DNA from: Arthrobacter sp. P2b
GTDB lineage: Bacteria; Actinomycetota; Actinomycetes; Actinomycetales; Micrococcaceae
Direction: 5' to 3'
Assembly: GCF_900168295.1 (NCBI RefSeq)
Contig: NZ_FVZL01000003.1
Coordinates: forward strand, 124,001 to 188,000
DNA length: 64,000 nucleotides
Positions 17,222 through 24,903 of the stretch are shown in pieces. The notes beneath the pieces were generated by a model, which had not been told where the DNA came from, did not search any database, and saw nothing but the letters and a program-made list of their open reading frames with translations. Both the position numbers and the translations under genes were made by a program. Position 1 is the first letter of the stretch. The number at the start of each line of letters is the position of its first letter.

Positions 17222-18631
17222 ATGAGCACGATTTCCGAGATTTCGACAGGCTCACTCACCGAAGGCCTGCCCACTACGCTCTTCCGTTTCGCCACCGCAG
17301 GATCGGTCGACGACGGCAAGTCCACTTTGGTGGGCCGCCTCCTTCACGATTCCAAGGCAATCCTGGCTGACACGCTCGACGCCGTTGCCCGCACCTCCGC
17401 AGACCGCGGCTTCGGCGGGGAAAAGGGCGGCATCGACCTGGCGCTGCTGACCGACGGCCTGCGTGCCGAGCGCGAGCAGGGCATCACCATCGACGTGGCC
17501 TACCGCTACTTCGCCACCGACCGCCGCAGCTTCATCCTGGCCGACTGCCCCGGGCACGTGCAGTACACCAAGAACACGGTGACGGGCGCGTCTACTGCGG
17601 ATGCCGTCGTCGTACTCATCGACGCCCGCAAGGGTGTGCTGGAACAGACCCGCCGGCACCTGTCCGTGCTGCAGCTGCTGCGTGTGGCGCACGTGATCGT
17701 GGCCGTGAACAAGATCGACCTGGTGGACTTCAGCGAGTCCGTGTTCCGCGAGATCGAAGCCGACGTGCAGCAGGTGGGCCGCGAGCTGGGCCTCGGCTCC
17801 GACGGCATCGCCGACCTGCTGGTGGTACCCGTTTCGGCGCTCGACGGCGACAACGTGGTGGAGCGCTCGGAGCGGACCCCCTGGTACACCGGCCCGGCTC
17901 TGCTTGAGGTGCTCGAGACCCTGCCCGCCGCCGACGAGCTGGAAAGCCACCTTGAGAGCTTCCGTTTCCCGGTGCAGCTGGTCATCCGTCCGCAGGGCGC
18001 GCTGGCTCCCGACGCTGTGGCCGCCGGCCTGGATGTGGAGGCTTACCGCGACTACCGCGCGTACGCCGGCCAGATCACCGAAGGTTCCGTCAAGGTGGGG
18101 GACAAGGTCTCCGTGCTGACACCCGGCCAGGACCCCCGCACCACCACTGTGGTGGGCATCGACTTCGCCGGCGCCTCGCTGGAGGAAGCTGCCGCCCCGC
18201 AGTCCGTGGCCATCCGCCTGGCGGAGGAGTTCGACGTCGCCCGCGGTGACACCATTGCTGCTGCCGGCACCGTCCGGGAAGCGTCAGCCGACCTGTACGC
18301 GGCCCTGTGCTGGCTGTCCCCGAAGCCGCTCCGTGAGGGCCAGAAGGTGCTGGTGAAGCACGGCACCCGCACGGTGCAGGCGCTGGTCCGCAACGTGTCC
18401 GGCAAGCTGGACCTCGCGTCCTTCAAGCTGGAGCCCGCCTCGAACCTGGAACTGAACGACATCGGCCACGCGCAGCTCCGGCTCGCCGCGCCGCTGCCGC
18501 TCGAGAACTACCTGCACCACCGCCGCACCGGCGCGTTCCTGGTGATCGACCCGCTGGACGGCAACACGCTCGCCGCAGGCCTGGTCAAGGACCACCCGGG
18601 CGACCACGAGGACGAGCGCTACAGCATCTGA
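17222..18631 (+). CDS. cysN: Sulfate adenylyltransferase subunit 1, GTPase
   Basis: This 469-residue elongation-factor-like GTPase drives the otherwise unfavourable adenylation of sulfate by CysD. GTP motifs are ATAGSVDDGKST (about 24-35), ERE(Q)GITIDVAYRYF, DCPGHVQYTKN and AVNKIDLV. The C-terminal half has the two EF-Tu-like beta domains. No APS kinase domain is fused, consistent with direct APS reduction. The start directly abuts the cysD stop. The ISTGSLTE stretch at the N-terminus is encoded by a family E repeat fragment. Confidence 0.95.
   Translation: MSTISEISTGSLTEGLPTTLFRFATAGSVDDGKSTLVGRLLHDSKAILADTLDAVARTSADRGFGGEKGGIDLALLTDGLRAEREQGITIDVAYRYFATDRRSFILADCPGHVQYTKNTVTGASTADAVVVLIDARKGVLEQTRRHLSVLQLLRVAHVIVAVNKIDLVDFSESVFREIEADVQQVGRELGLGSDGIADLLVVPVSALDGDNVVERSERTPWYTGPALLEVLETLPAADELESHLESFRFPVQLVIRPQGALAPDAVAAGLDVEAYRDYRAYAGQITEGSVKVGDKVSVLTPGQDPRTTTVVGIDFAGASLEEAAAPQSVAIRLAEEFDVARGDTIAAAGTVREASADLYAALCWLSPKPLREGQKVLVKHGTRTVQALVRNVSGKLDLASFKLEPASNLELNDIGHAQLRLAAPLPLENYLHHRRTGAFLVIDPLDGNTLAAGLVKDHPGDHEDERYSI
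17241..17261 (+). repeat. Family E repeat fragment within the cysN N-terminal codons
   Basis: TTTCGACAGGCTCACTCACC (17241-17260) matches the right arm of the palindrome at 39765-39810 (CTCGACAGGCTCGATCACC) at all but a few bases. It is translated as part of residues 7-13 of CysN. Confidence 0.6.
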
Positions 18632-18642
18632 TTTTCGCCGCC

Positions 18643-18716
18643 GAAACCGCGGCTTGTTCGCGAAACCTAACCTTCACGGTCCGGTTTCGCGAACAAGCCG
18701 CGGTTTTGCCGTTTCT
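18643..18716. repeat. Palindromic repeat, family C, copy 1 (also a likely cysN terminator)
   Basis: Perfect 24-base arms occupy 18644-18667 and 18683-18706 (outer AAACCGCGG, inner CGCGAAACC) around a 15-base loop, followed by TTTTGCCGTTTCT. It starts 12 bases after the cysN stop. Copy 2 at 19549-19622 matches it over 74 bases with a single difference (C to T in the right arm). Confidence 0.85.
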
Positions 18717-18799
18717 ACCGCGCTGCAAGACTACTTTGCTCGCAAAATCGATACCTCCAGGGAACGAATTTGCCAACAAAATGCAGCATCCGTGTTTGG

Positions 18800-19456
18800 T
18801 TATGTATGGTCTCGGATGGTTGTAGGGTCAAAACCGAGTAAATGCTGGACTTGATTGCGACGGCACACCCAATGGATGCCATTGCCCCTGGTTTGCATAA
18901 ACATCTTTCCGTCCTGTCCGTTTGAGTTGCACCAAGGACAGTCAGCCACCCATCGTGTTGAATAGACGGTGCCATCCTGTGTCTTCTCGTAGACGGATCT
19001 AACGGCCCCAAAAGGCTGCACAACGAGACCCTCTGGCTGTAGAACAAATCGTAGGTAAAGCGACGCCGTCAGCACGGAAAGAGACAGCAACCCTACCAGG
19101 GGAGTGAAAAGTGAAAGCCAGGCTGCGTCTGGTTTCCAAGCGAATGCCATGAAAAGAAATGACGCGATCGTACATAAGGATGCTGCGGCAGTTACCCAGT
19201 TGTCAGGAAGAAAGCTACGTTTCTGGGACTGCCGCTCAATCGTTGTTCGTTGCTGGTAGGGATCGGTAGGATCCTTCCCGAAAATTCTCTGATGAGCAGT
19301 CACGTCTCGGCCCGCCTGGACGCCATTCTGATTGTTCCCATAAAGCCTTGAACCGGCGTCATGCATCTCTGACCCGCGCAGATGAGTTATCGGTCGACCA
19401 CAACCGCAGAACTCGTAGTCATGTGGTGGCGTCCGTCCACATTCGCAGCTGTACAT
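18800..19456 (-). CDS. Orphan membrane protein with N- and C-terminal zinc-ribbon-like cysteine clusters
   Basis: I do not recognise a family. The 218-residue product has an N-terminal CxC...CxC cluster (Cys4, Cys6, Cys17, Cys19; MYSCECGRTPPHDYEFCGCG), a polar NNQNGVQAGRDV segment, two hydrophobic helices (about 88-107 and 113-139) and a C-terminal CPWC (Cys173/176) with a later HWVC-x6-H, giving a second possible metal site. G+C is clearly lower than in neighbours, suggesting transfer. The ATG at 19456 is chosen for a GGGGAG about nine bases upstream; the frame stays open to a GTG at 19540. It lies alone between the two family C palindromes. Confidence 0.7.
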   Translation of the reverse strand: MYSCECGRTPPHDYEFCGCGRPITHLRGSEMHDAGSRLYGNNQNGVQAGRDVTAHQRIFGKDPTDPYQQRTTIERQSQKRSFLPDNWVTAAASLCTIASFLFMAFAWKPDAAWLSLFTPLVGLLSLSVLTASLYLRFVLQPEGLVVQPFGAVRSVYEKTQDGTVYSTRWVADCPWCNSNGQDGKMFMQTRGNGIHWVCRRNQVQHLLGFDPTTIRDHT

Positions 19457-19548
19457 TTTCCTAATCTCCCCGTGTCGTCTGTCGAGAGTGAATACAGTCA
19501 TCAGCGTGCCGTGTGGGTATGACAGAGGGACGCAGAGCACAGCCGTTT

Positions 19549-19622
19549 GAAACCGCGGCTTGTTCGCGAAACCTAACCTTCACGGTCCGGTTTTGCGAAC
19601 AAGCCGCGGTTTTGCCGTTTCT
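19549..19622. repeat. Palindromic repeat, family C, copy 2
   Basis: The same 74 bases as copy 1, in the same orientation, with one base changed (GGTTTTGCG in place of GGTTTCGCG), which keeps the hairpin through a G-U pair. It ends five bases before the stop codon of the minus-strand SRPBCC gene and can act as that gene's terminator. Confidence 0.85.
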
Positions 19623-19627
19623 GCCGG

Positions 19628-20065
19628 TTACTGCTGCCCTTCGAGGATCGACTTGAGCCTCTGCAGGTCCTTCCGGGTCTCGCGGCGGATCATCGGCTCC
19701 ATGACCAAACCTGCGAGCTTGGAGAAACCCGAGGGCTTTCCGGTGTTGCCCAGCGTCATCCGGGTGCCGCCGCCTTCATCGGTCCAGGTGTAGGTGGTCT
19801 GCATCGGGAACGGACCCTGGGCGGTGCGCATCACCAGCTTTTCGCCGGGAACGTATTCCACAAACTCATAGGTGTAGTTCAGCTCCCGGCCCAGGAACTT
19901 TGCGGTGAACGCCACCTTGGAACCTGTACCGGTTGGGCCGTCAGTCAGCCGCTGGGATTTATGGATGTTGACGTACCACTTCGGCGCGTTGTCCGGGTTG
20001 GCCGCATACGCCGCCACCTCCGCGCGCGGCCGATTGATGAGGATCTCGGTCTGGACGTTCACCAT
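19628..20065 (-). CDS. SRPBCC (START-like) family protein
   Basis: The 145-residue protein opens MVNVQTEILINRPRAEVAAYAANPDNAPKW, the hallmark of polyketide-cyclase/START-like domains that hold a hydrophobic ligand, and continues TGTGSKVAFTAKFLGR, YEFVEYVPGEKLVMRTAQGPFPMQTTYTW and a long C-terminal helix ending in LKSILEGQQ. The ATG at 20065 has GAAGGAGA at good distance; the longer open frame upstream is noncoding and antisense to rtcB. No ligand can be inferred. Confidence 0.85.
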   Translation of the reverse strand: MVNVQTEILINRPRAEVAAYAANPDNAPKWYVNIHKSQRLTDGPTGTGSKVAFTAKFLGRELNYTYEFVEYVPGEKLVMRTAQGPFPMQTTYTWTDEGGGTRMTLGNTGKPSGFSKLAGLVMEPMIRRETRKDLQRLKSILEGQQ

Positions 20066-20101
20066 GTTTGCGTCTCCTTCAGGGGGTACCGGGTTTAGCC
20101 T

Positions 20102-20119
20102 AGGACTTACGTTAGTCCT
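20102..20119. promoter_or_regulatory. Palindrome between SRPBCC gene and rtcB
   Basis: AGGACT-TACGTT-AGTCCT is an 18-base inverted repeat in the 78-base divergent intergenic region, 25 bases before the rtcB ATG. It is a candidate operator for either gene. Confidence 0.4.
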
Positions 20120-20143
20120 CGGCGGTGCAGTGGGAGACGGAGC

Positions 20144-21310
20144 ATGGAAACCATCAACAGCAAGCTTCTCAACTGGGCGTCCATCCTGGATGACCAGACC
20201 CGGAAACAGGCCGTGATGACGGCCGAGTTGCCGTTTATCTACCCGCACCTGGCGCTCATGCCGGACGCGCACCTGGGCAAGGGCGCTACCGTAGGTTCTG
20301 TCATCCCAACCCTGCGGGCGATTATTCCCGCCGCAGTAGGTGTGGACATCGGCTGCGGCATGATCGCCGTCCGCACTCAGTACAGGCTGAAGGACCTCCC
20401 GGCGGACAGGAAACGGATCCGGGAGGACATCGAGCGGGTCATTCCGCTGTCCGCCGGCCACAACAACAAGAAGGTCCTGCCCACCGCCGAACCCCGGATC
20501 GCCGAACTGAAGGCGCTGGCCTCAAAAGCGGGGTTCGATCCCGCCCAATACGTGGCCAAATGGGAACTGCAGCTGGGATCCCTGGGCTCGGGCAACCACT
20601 TCATCGAAGTCTGCGCGGACGAGGCTGACGACGTCTGGCTGTTCCTGCACTCCGGCTCACGGGGTATCGGCAACAAGATCGCCCAGCACCATATCGGCGT
20701 CGCCCGGCACGTCGGGCGGAAGGACCAGGTTTACCTGCCCGACCCGGACCTCGCCTATCTCGACGAGGGGACGCCGCAGTTCGACCGGTATATCGCCGAG
20801 CTGCGGTGGGCCCAGCACTTCGCGCTGTTGAACCGCGAGGAGATGATGGACCGGGTGAGCGCCCAATTCAGCCGCTGGGTGGGCGGGCCGGTGCAGGAAC
20901 GCGAACGGATCAACTGCCACCACAACTTCACTCAGCAGGAGACGCACTACGGCAAGTCCTTGTGGGTGTCGCGAAAGGGCGCCATCAAAGCCGAGCGCGG
21001 CGATCCCGGACTGATCCCCGGATCCATGGGGACGGCGTCGTATGTTGTGGAAGGGCTCGGCAACCCGGAGTCTCTGAACTCGTCGCCGCACGGCGCGGGC
21101 CGGGAGTACTCACGCAACGCCGCCCGAAAGACATTTTCGCTCGAGGAGCTGAAGCGGGCCATGCGCGGCATTGAGTTCCGCGCGTCGGAGGCATTCATCG
21201 ACGAAATTCCCGCCGCGTACAAGCCGATCGACCAGGTGATGCAGGACGCCGCAGACCTGGTGACGGTCCGGCACAAGCTGCGGCAGCTAGTCAACGTCAA
21301 AGGCAACTAG
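20144..21310 (+). CDS. rtcB: RtcB family RNA ligase
   Basis: The 388-residue protein belongs to the short bacterial RtcB branch, which joins RNA 2',3'-cyclic phosphate or 3'-phosphate ends to 5'-OH ends using GTP and manganese. Family blocks are PDAHLGKGATVGSVIPT, VGVDIGCGMIAVRT with the metal-binding Asp and Cys, LGSGNHFIE, HSGSRGIGN, NCHHNF and the guanylylated histidine His316 in SSPHGAGR. A GGGAGACGGAG site precedes the ATG. No archease or RtcR/RtcA gene is adjacent. The biological substrate (damaged tRNA or rRNA) is unknown here. Confidence 0.92.
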   Translation: METINSKLLNWASILDDQTRKQAVMTAELPFIYPHLALMPDAHLGKGATVGSVIPTLRAIIPAAVGVDIGCGMIAVRTQYRLKDLPADRKRIREDIERVIPLSAGHNNKKVLPTAEPRIAELKALASKAGFDPAQYVAKWELQLGSLGSGNHFIEVCADEADDVWLFLHSGSRGIGNKIAQHHIGVARHVGRKDQVYLPDPDLAYLDEGTPQFDRYIAELRWAQHFALLNREEMMDRVSAQFSRWVGGPVQERERINCHHNFTQQETHYGKSLWVSRKGAIKAERGDPGLIPGSMGTASYVVEGLGNPESLNSSPHGAGREYSRNAARKTFSLEELKRAMRGIEFRASEAFIDEIPAAYKPIDQVMQDAADLVTVRHKLRQLVNVKGN

Positions 21311-21693
21311 CTGGACCCGGATTCGGCTTCGCCGGTTTTCGAAGAGAAGGACCCATAACGGGTGAGGTAAAGGGACATCCCCACAAAGGCGGCCACGCCC
21401 AGGAGCGGTCCCGCCCAGAGGGCGGCCGGCGTGCCACGAAGGAGTACCGCGGCGGCCCCGAAGATGCTCCCGATAACGCCCGCGCCCGGGCCGGCCCCAG
21501 CAAACCTGCCGCGGATGTCCCGGCTCAGTTGGCGGTGTCTGCTGCCGTACAGGACGGCGACGAGAATCAAAGCGACACCCGTAATCACCGGCCACGGCCA
21601 TGACGCCGTTGCCACCACTCCCACGGTCAGCCCTAGCATGCCGGCCAGGACCAGCCAATAATTCCTTACGGTGCCAGTAACAGCAGTGTTCAT
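21307..21693 (-). CDS. Small membrane protein of unknown function
   Basis: The 128-residue protein has four predicted hydrophobic helices (WLVLAGMLGLTVGVVATASW, VITGVALILVAVLYG, GVIGSIFGAAAVLL, ALWAGPLLGVAAFVGMSLYL) with a basic RHRQLSRDIRGRF loop and a serine-rich tail. No family is recognised. The second of two close ATG codons (21693) is used because the G-rich ribosome site would be too close to the first. Its stop overlaps the rtcB stop by 4 bases in convergent orientation. Confidence 0.7.
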   Translation of the reverse strand: MNTAVTGTVRNYWLVLAGMLGLTVGVVATASWPWPVITGVALILVAVLYGSRHRQLSRDIRGRFAGAGPGAGVIGSIFGAAAVLLRGTPAALWAGPLLGVAAFVGMSLYLTRYGSFSSKTGEAESGSS

Positions 21694-21824
21694 CAGCATC
21701 CCCCAGGTGACGTCATATCGGCCGGCAGGCTACAAATCTAACTAAAGACTGCGGAAAACAAAGCGCACTCACACCGCCGAATGTGACGCTAGATGAACCT
21801 GCGTGACCCCCCGTTTAGGCTTCA

Positions 21825-21859
21825 TTGAACGGGTTTATGTCACTCCCTATGGTGAAACA
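21825..21859 (+). promoter_or_regulatory. Leaderless promoter of the sulfonate-type ABC operon
   Basis: TTGAAC (21825-21830), 17 bases, TATGGT (21848-21853) and a six-base gap to the ATG at 21860 form a strong promoter with no ribosome site. TGTGACGC occurs 36 bases upstream of the -35 (21782-21789). Confidence 0.65.
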
Positions 21860-23020
21860 ATGACTAGTTCCAAGCCCGGGATGATCCGCATCGTGGCAGG
21901 CGAAAGCGCAGCACCCAAGCGCAAGCGTGCCGTCGAGGCTGCCCTGGCGGTCGGGCTGGTCCTCCTGATTGTGGTGGGAGCTGTTGTGGCCTCCACTGTT
22001 TCGCGTAACACTGAGGCCCAGGCCGTGGTCCCCACCCCCGCCGCGGAGCTCAAATTGGGGTACTTCGGCAACGTCACGCATGCGCCGGCCCTGGTGGGCG
22101 TCAAAGAGGGCTTCCTGGCCGAATCGCTGGGGAACACCACCCTGAGTACCGAGACATTCAATGCCGGTCCCGCTGCCATCGAGGCGCTGAATGCCGGCGC
22201 CATCGACGCCGCATACATCGGCCCCAACCCGGCCATCAACTCGTTCGTGAAGAGCCAGGGCGAGTCCGTGAAGGTCATTGCCGGCGCTGCCGCGGGCGGT
22301 GCCCAACTGGTGGTTAAGCCTGAAATCACTTCCGCCGCAGACCTTATGGGCAAGACCATCGCGTCCCCGCAACTGGGAGGGACGCAGGACGTGGCCCTGC
22401 GCGCGTGGCTGGCGGACCAGGGCTACAAGACCAACGTTGACGGCAGCGGCGACGTCGCCATCAACCCCACCGAAAATGCGCAGTCCCTGAAGCTTTTCCA
22501 GGACGGAAAGCTCGACGGCGCCTGGTTGCCTGAGCCGTGGTCCTCCCGGCTGGTGCTCCAGGCCGGAGCCAAGGTGCTGGTGGACGAAAAGGACCTGTGG
22601 GACGGAACCGGAACCGGCAAGCCCGGCGAGTTCCCTACCACCATCCTGATCGTGAACCAGAAATTCGCCGCCGAACACCCGGAGACGGTCAAGGCGCTCC
22701 TCACCGGCCACGCCAAGTCGGTCGCCTGGCTCAACGAGGCACCCGCGGAACAGAAGGCCGGCGTCATCAACTCCGCCCTGCAGGAATCGGCCGGCGCAGC
22801 CCTGGCCCCGGATGTGCTGGAACGTTCACTGGCCAACATCACCTTCACCCTTGACCCGCTGGCCGGAGGCTACCCGCGCCTGCTTCACGACGGCGTCGAG
22901 GCGGGCACCACCAAGCAGGCCGACATCAACGGGCTCTTCGACCTCCGCGCACTCAACGAGGTCACCGCCGCTGCGGGCAGCACCACCAAGATTTCAGCAG
23001 CCGGCCTCGGCCAGGACTGA
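21860..23020 (+). CDS. ABC transporter substrate-binding protein, sulfonate/nitrate/taurine type
   Basis: The 386-residue protein binds a small organic or inorganic anion and feeds the permease encoded downstream. The NMT1/SsuA-like domain shows LKLGYFGNVTHAPALVGVKEGF, ETFNAGPAAIEALNAGAIDAAYIGPNPAIN, GKTIASPQLGGTQDVALRAWL and DGAWLPEPWSSRL. The N-terminus has an uncleaved-looking hydrophobic helix (about 26-46, ALAVGLVLLIVVGAVVAST) and no lipobox cysteine, so it seems anchored by a helix. The start is set by the leaderless promoter; the frame is open further upstream. Sulfur context favours sulfonates. Confidence 0.88.
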   Translation: MTSSKPGMIRIVAGESAAPKRKRAVEAALAVGLVLLIVVGAVVASTVSRNTEAQAVVPTPAAELKLGYFGNVTHAPALVGVKEGFLAESLGNTTLSTETFNAGPAAIEALNAGAIDAAYIGPNPAINSFVKSQGESVKVIAGAAAGGAQLVVKPEITSAADLMGKTIASPQLGGTQDVALRAWLADQGYKTNVDGSGDVAINPTENAQSLKLFQDGKLDGAWLPEPWSSRLVLQAGAKVLVDEKDLWDGTGTGKPGEFPTTILIVNQKFAAEHPETVKALLTGHAKSVAWLNEAPAEQKAGVINSALQESAGAALAPDVLERSLANITFTLDPLAGGYPRLLHDGVEAGTTKQADINGLFDLRALNEVTAAAGSTTKISAAGLGQD

Positions 23021-23047
23021 TCCACCCCACTACCTAAGGACGGCACC

Positions 23048-23773
23048 ATGCCAGTCGTACTGGAAAACCTGGGCAAGCGCTTCGGCGACGGCGCCCCGGT
23101 GCTGGACGACGTCAACGCCACCATCGCGCAGGGCGAGTTCGTTGCCCTCCTCGGTGCGTCCGGCTGCGGCAAATCCACCCTGCTGAACATCATCGCGGGG
23201 CTGGAGGCGCCGACGTCGGGCGCCCTGGAAGTGCCCAGCGACGGTGCCGCCTTCATGTTCCAGGACGCGGCCCTCTTCCCGTGGCTCACCGCCCGGGAAA
23301 ACATCGAGCTGGCCCTGAAGCTGCGCGGGGTGGGCAAGGCCGAGCGGCGGATCAAGGCACAGGAGCTCCTGGAGCTCGTGCACCTGGGATCCGCCGGGGA
23401 CAAGCGCCCGCATGAGCTGTCCGGCGGCATGCGGCAGCGCGTGTCCCTGGCCCGGTCGCTCTCGCAGGACCGTCAGCTGCTGCTCATGGACGAGCCGTTC
23501 GCCGCGCTGGACGCCATCACCCGGGACCTCCTGCACGACGAGCTGGAGCGCATCTGGAAGGAAACCGGCCGCACCATCGTCTTTGTGACCCACAACGTCC
23601 GCGAAGCCGTCCGGCTGGGCCAGCGCGTGCTGCTGCTGTCCTCCCGGCCCGGCCGCGTTGTCCAGGAATGGGCCGTCACCGAGGAACATCGAACCGACGC
23701 CGGGCTTGCCGGCCAGCTGACCGGGGTCATCACCGCCCGGCTGCGGGAGGAGATTCGCCGCCATGCCAAGTAA
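23048..23773 (+). CDS. ABC transporter ATP-binding protein, sulfonate/nitrate type
   Basis: This 241-residue ATPase has Walker A GASGCGKST, MFQDAALFPWLTARENIEL, signature LSGGMRQR, Walker B LLLMDEPFAALD and VTHNVREAVRLGQRV, the pattern of SsuB/TauB/NrtD proteins. It lies 27 bases after the binding-protein gene and its end overlaps the permease start by 11 bases, so the three form one operon. Confidence 0.92.
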   Translation: MPVVLENLGKRFGDGAPVLDDVNATIAQGEFVALLGASGCGKSTLLNIIAGLEAPTSGALEVPSDGAAFMFQDAALFPWLTARENIELALKLRGVGKAERRIKAQELLELVHLGSAGDKRPHELSGGMRQRVSLARSLSQDRQLLLMDEPFAALDAITRDLLHDELERIWKETGRTIVFVTHNVREAVRLGQRVLLLSSRPGRVVQEWAVTEEHRTDAGLAGQLTGVITARLREEIRRHAK

Positions 23774-24710
23774 CCACACTCCGCTCGCTGAAGCCCCGTC
23801 CGAACCATCCGAGACCCGGCACGTCCATGCCGCTTTGACGAGGACTTCCACCGGGAAAGAGGACCTGCGGGAACTTGAGTCCGGGCTGGACTCGCTGCAG
23901 TCCGATGCCGACCGCAAGCACCGCATCGAGTGGAGCCGGATCCTCCTGCCGATCGCCGCTCTGGCTGTCCTGATCCTGGTCTGGCAGTTCTACGTCTCCC
24001 TGGGCGTCAAGCGCCGCGACCTGGTACCCGGCCCGCTGGATGTTGTGAGCCAGATGGGCGTCCTCTGGAACGAGGGCAAACTCCAGGAAGCCCTGTGGAC
24101 GTCCATGCAGCGCGGACTGGTTGGGTTCCTGATCTCGGTGGCCATTGCCACACCCATCGGCCTGCTGCTGGCACAGGTTGCACCGCTGCGCCGCGCCTTC
24201 GGCCCGCTGATCTCCGGCCTGCAGGTCCTGCCTTCCGTGGCATGGGTCCCCGCGGCCATCATCTGGTTCGGCCTCACCGACGCCACCGTCTATTTCGTGG
24301 TGTTCATGGGCGCCATCCCGTCCATCATCAACGGGCTGATCTCAGGTGTGGACCAGATCCCGCCGCAGTACCGGCGCGTGGGGACCGTCCTGGGCGCTTC
24401 CCGGCTGCAGATGGCGCTCCAGGTCATCCTCCCGGCCGCACTTCCCGGATACCTGGGTGGCCTCAAGCAGGGCTGGGCCTTCTCCTGGCGCTCACTCATG
24501 GCCGCGGAAATCATCGCCGTGGGCGGGACCATCGGCTTCGGCCTGGGCTCGCTGCTCGACCAGGGCCGCATCCTGTCCGACATGACCGTGGTGATGTCGG
24601 CAATCCTGCTGATCCTCGCCGTCGGCATCCTGATTGAACTGCTGGTGTTCGGTCCCATCGAGAAGCGCCTGCTGCGCAGCCGCGGCCTCCTCTCCGGCAG
24701 CACCCGGTAG
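23763..24710 (+). CDS. ABC transporter permease, sulfonate/nitrate type
   Basis: The 315-residue membrane protein has a polar 60-residue N-terminal extension and then six helices of the SsuC/TauC family. Family features are RGLVGFLISVAIATPIGLLL, LQVLPSVAWVPAAIIWFG and the EAA-type loop VGTVLGASRLQMALQVILPAALPGYLGGLKQGWAFSWRSLMAAE, followed by GFGLGSLLDQGR. It works with the two preceding proteins as an importer, probably of alkanesulfonates given the neighbouring sulfate-reduction genes. Confidence 0.92.
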   Translation: MPSNHTPLAEAPSEPSETRHVHAALTRTSTGKEDLRELESGLDSLQSDADRKHRIEWSRILLPIAALAVLILVWQFYVSLGVKRRDLVPGPLDVVSQMGVLWNEGKLQEALWTSMQRGLVGFLISVAIATPIGLLLAQVAPLRRAFGPLISGLQVLPSVAWVPAAIIWFGLTDATVYFVVFMGAIPSIINGLISGVDQIPPQYRRVGTVLGASRLQMALQVILPAALPGYLGGLKQGWAFSWRSLMAAEIIAVGGTIGFGLGSLLDQGRILSDMTVVMSAILLILAVGILIELLVFGPIEKRLLRSRGLLSGSTR

Positions 24711-24731
24711 CCCTTACACCACCCTTGCAAG

Positions 24732-24762
24732 GCCCGACGGCGACCTCCCGCCGTCGGGCTTT
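24732..24762 (+). terminator. Terminator of the sulfonate-type ABC operon
   Basis: Arms GCCCGACGGCG (24732-24742) and CGCCGTCGGGC (24749-24759) form an 11-base-pair stem with a 6-base loop, followed by TTTG. Confidence 0.8.
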
Positions 24763-24785
24763 GCTGTGTGCTTGCGCTTTTGCCC

Positions 24786-24873
24786 GCCGCCGTCGTGGGG
24801 CACTTTGGAAGGGACACGCCGCGGCTTGAGGGTGATCCGCCACTCTGGCCCGCCAATGTGCCCCACGACGGCG
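24786..24873. repeat. Palindromic intergenic repeat, family A, copy 3
   Basis: It opens GCCGCCGTCGTGGGGCACTT and closes TGTGCCCCACGACGGCGG. The outer 20 bases match copies 1 and 2 (10526-10610, 11516-11600); the middle is different. It lies between the ABC operon terminator and the next SRPBCC gene. Confidence 0.75.
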
Positions 24874-24903
24874 GGTCCCTGGGTCCCGTGACAGACTGGC
24901 CGG

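Noticed and set aside
18643..19622. Classical transposon
   Set aside because: No transposase, no terminal inverted repeats on the whole unit and no target-site duplication were seen; the end copies are direct, not inverted.
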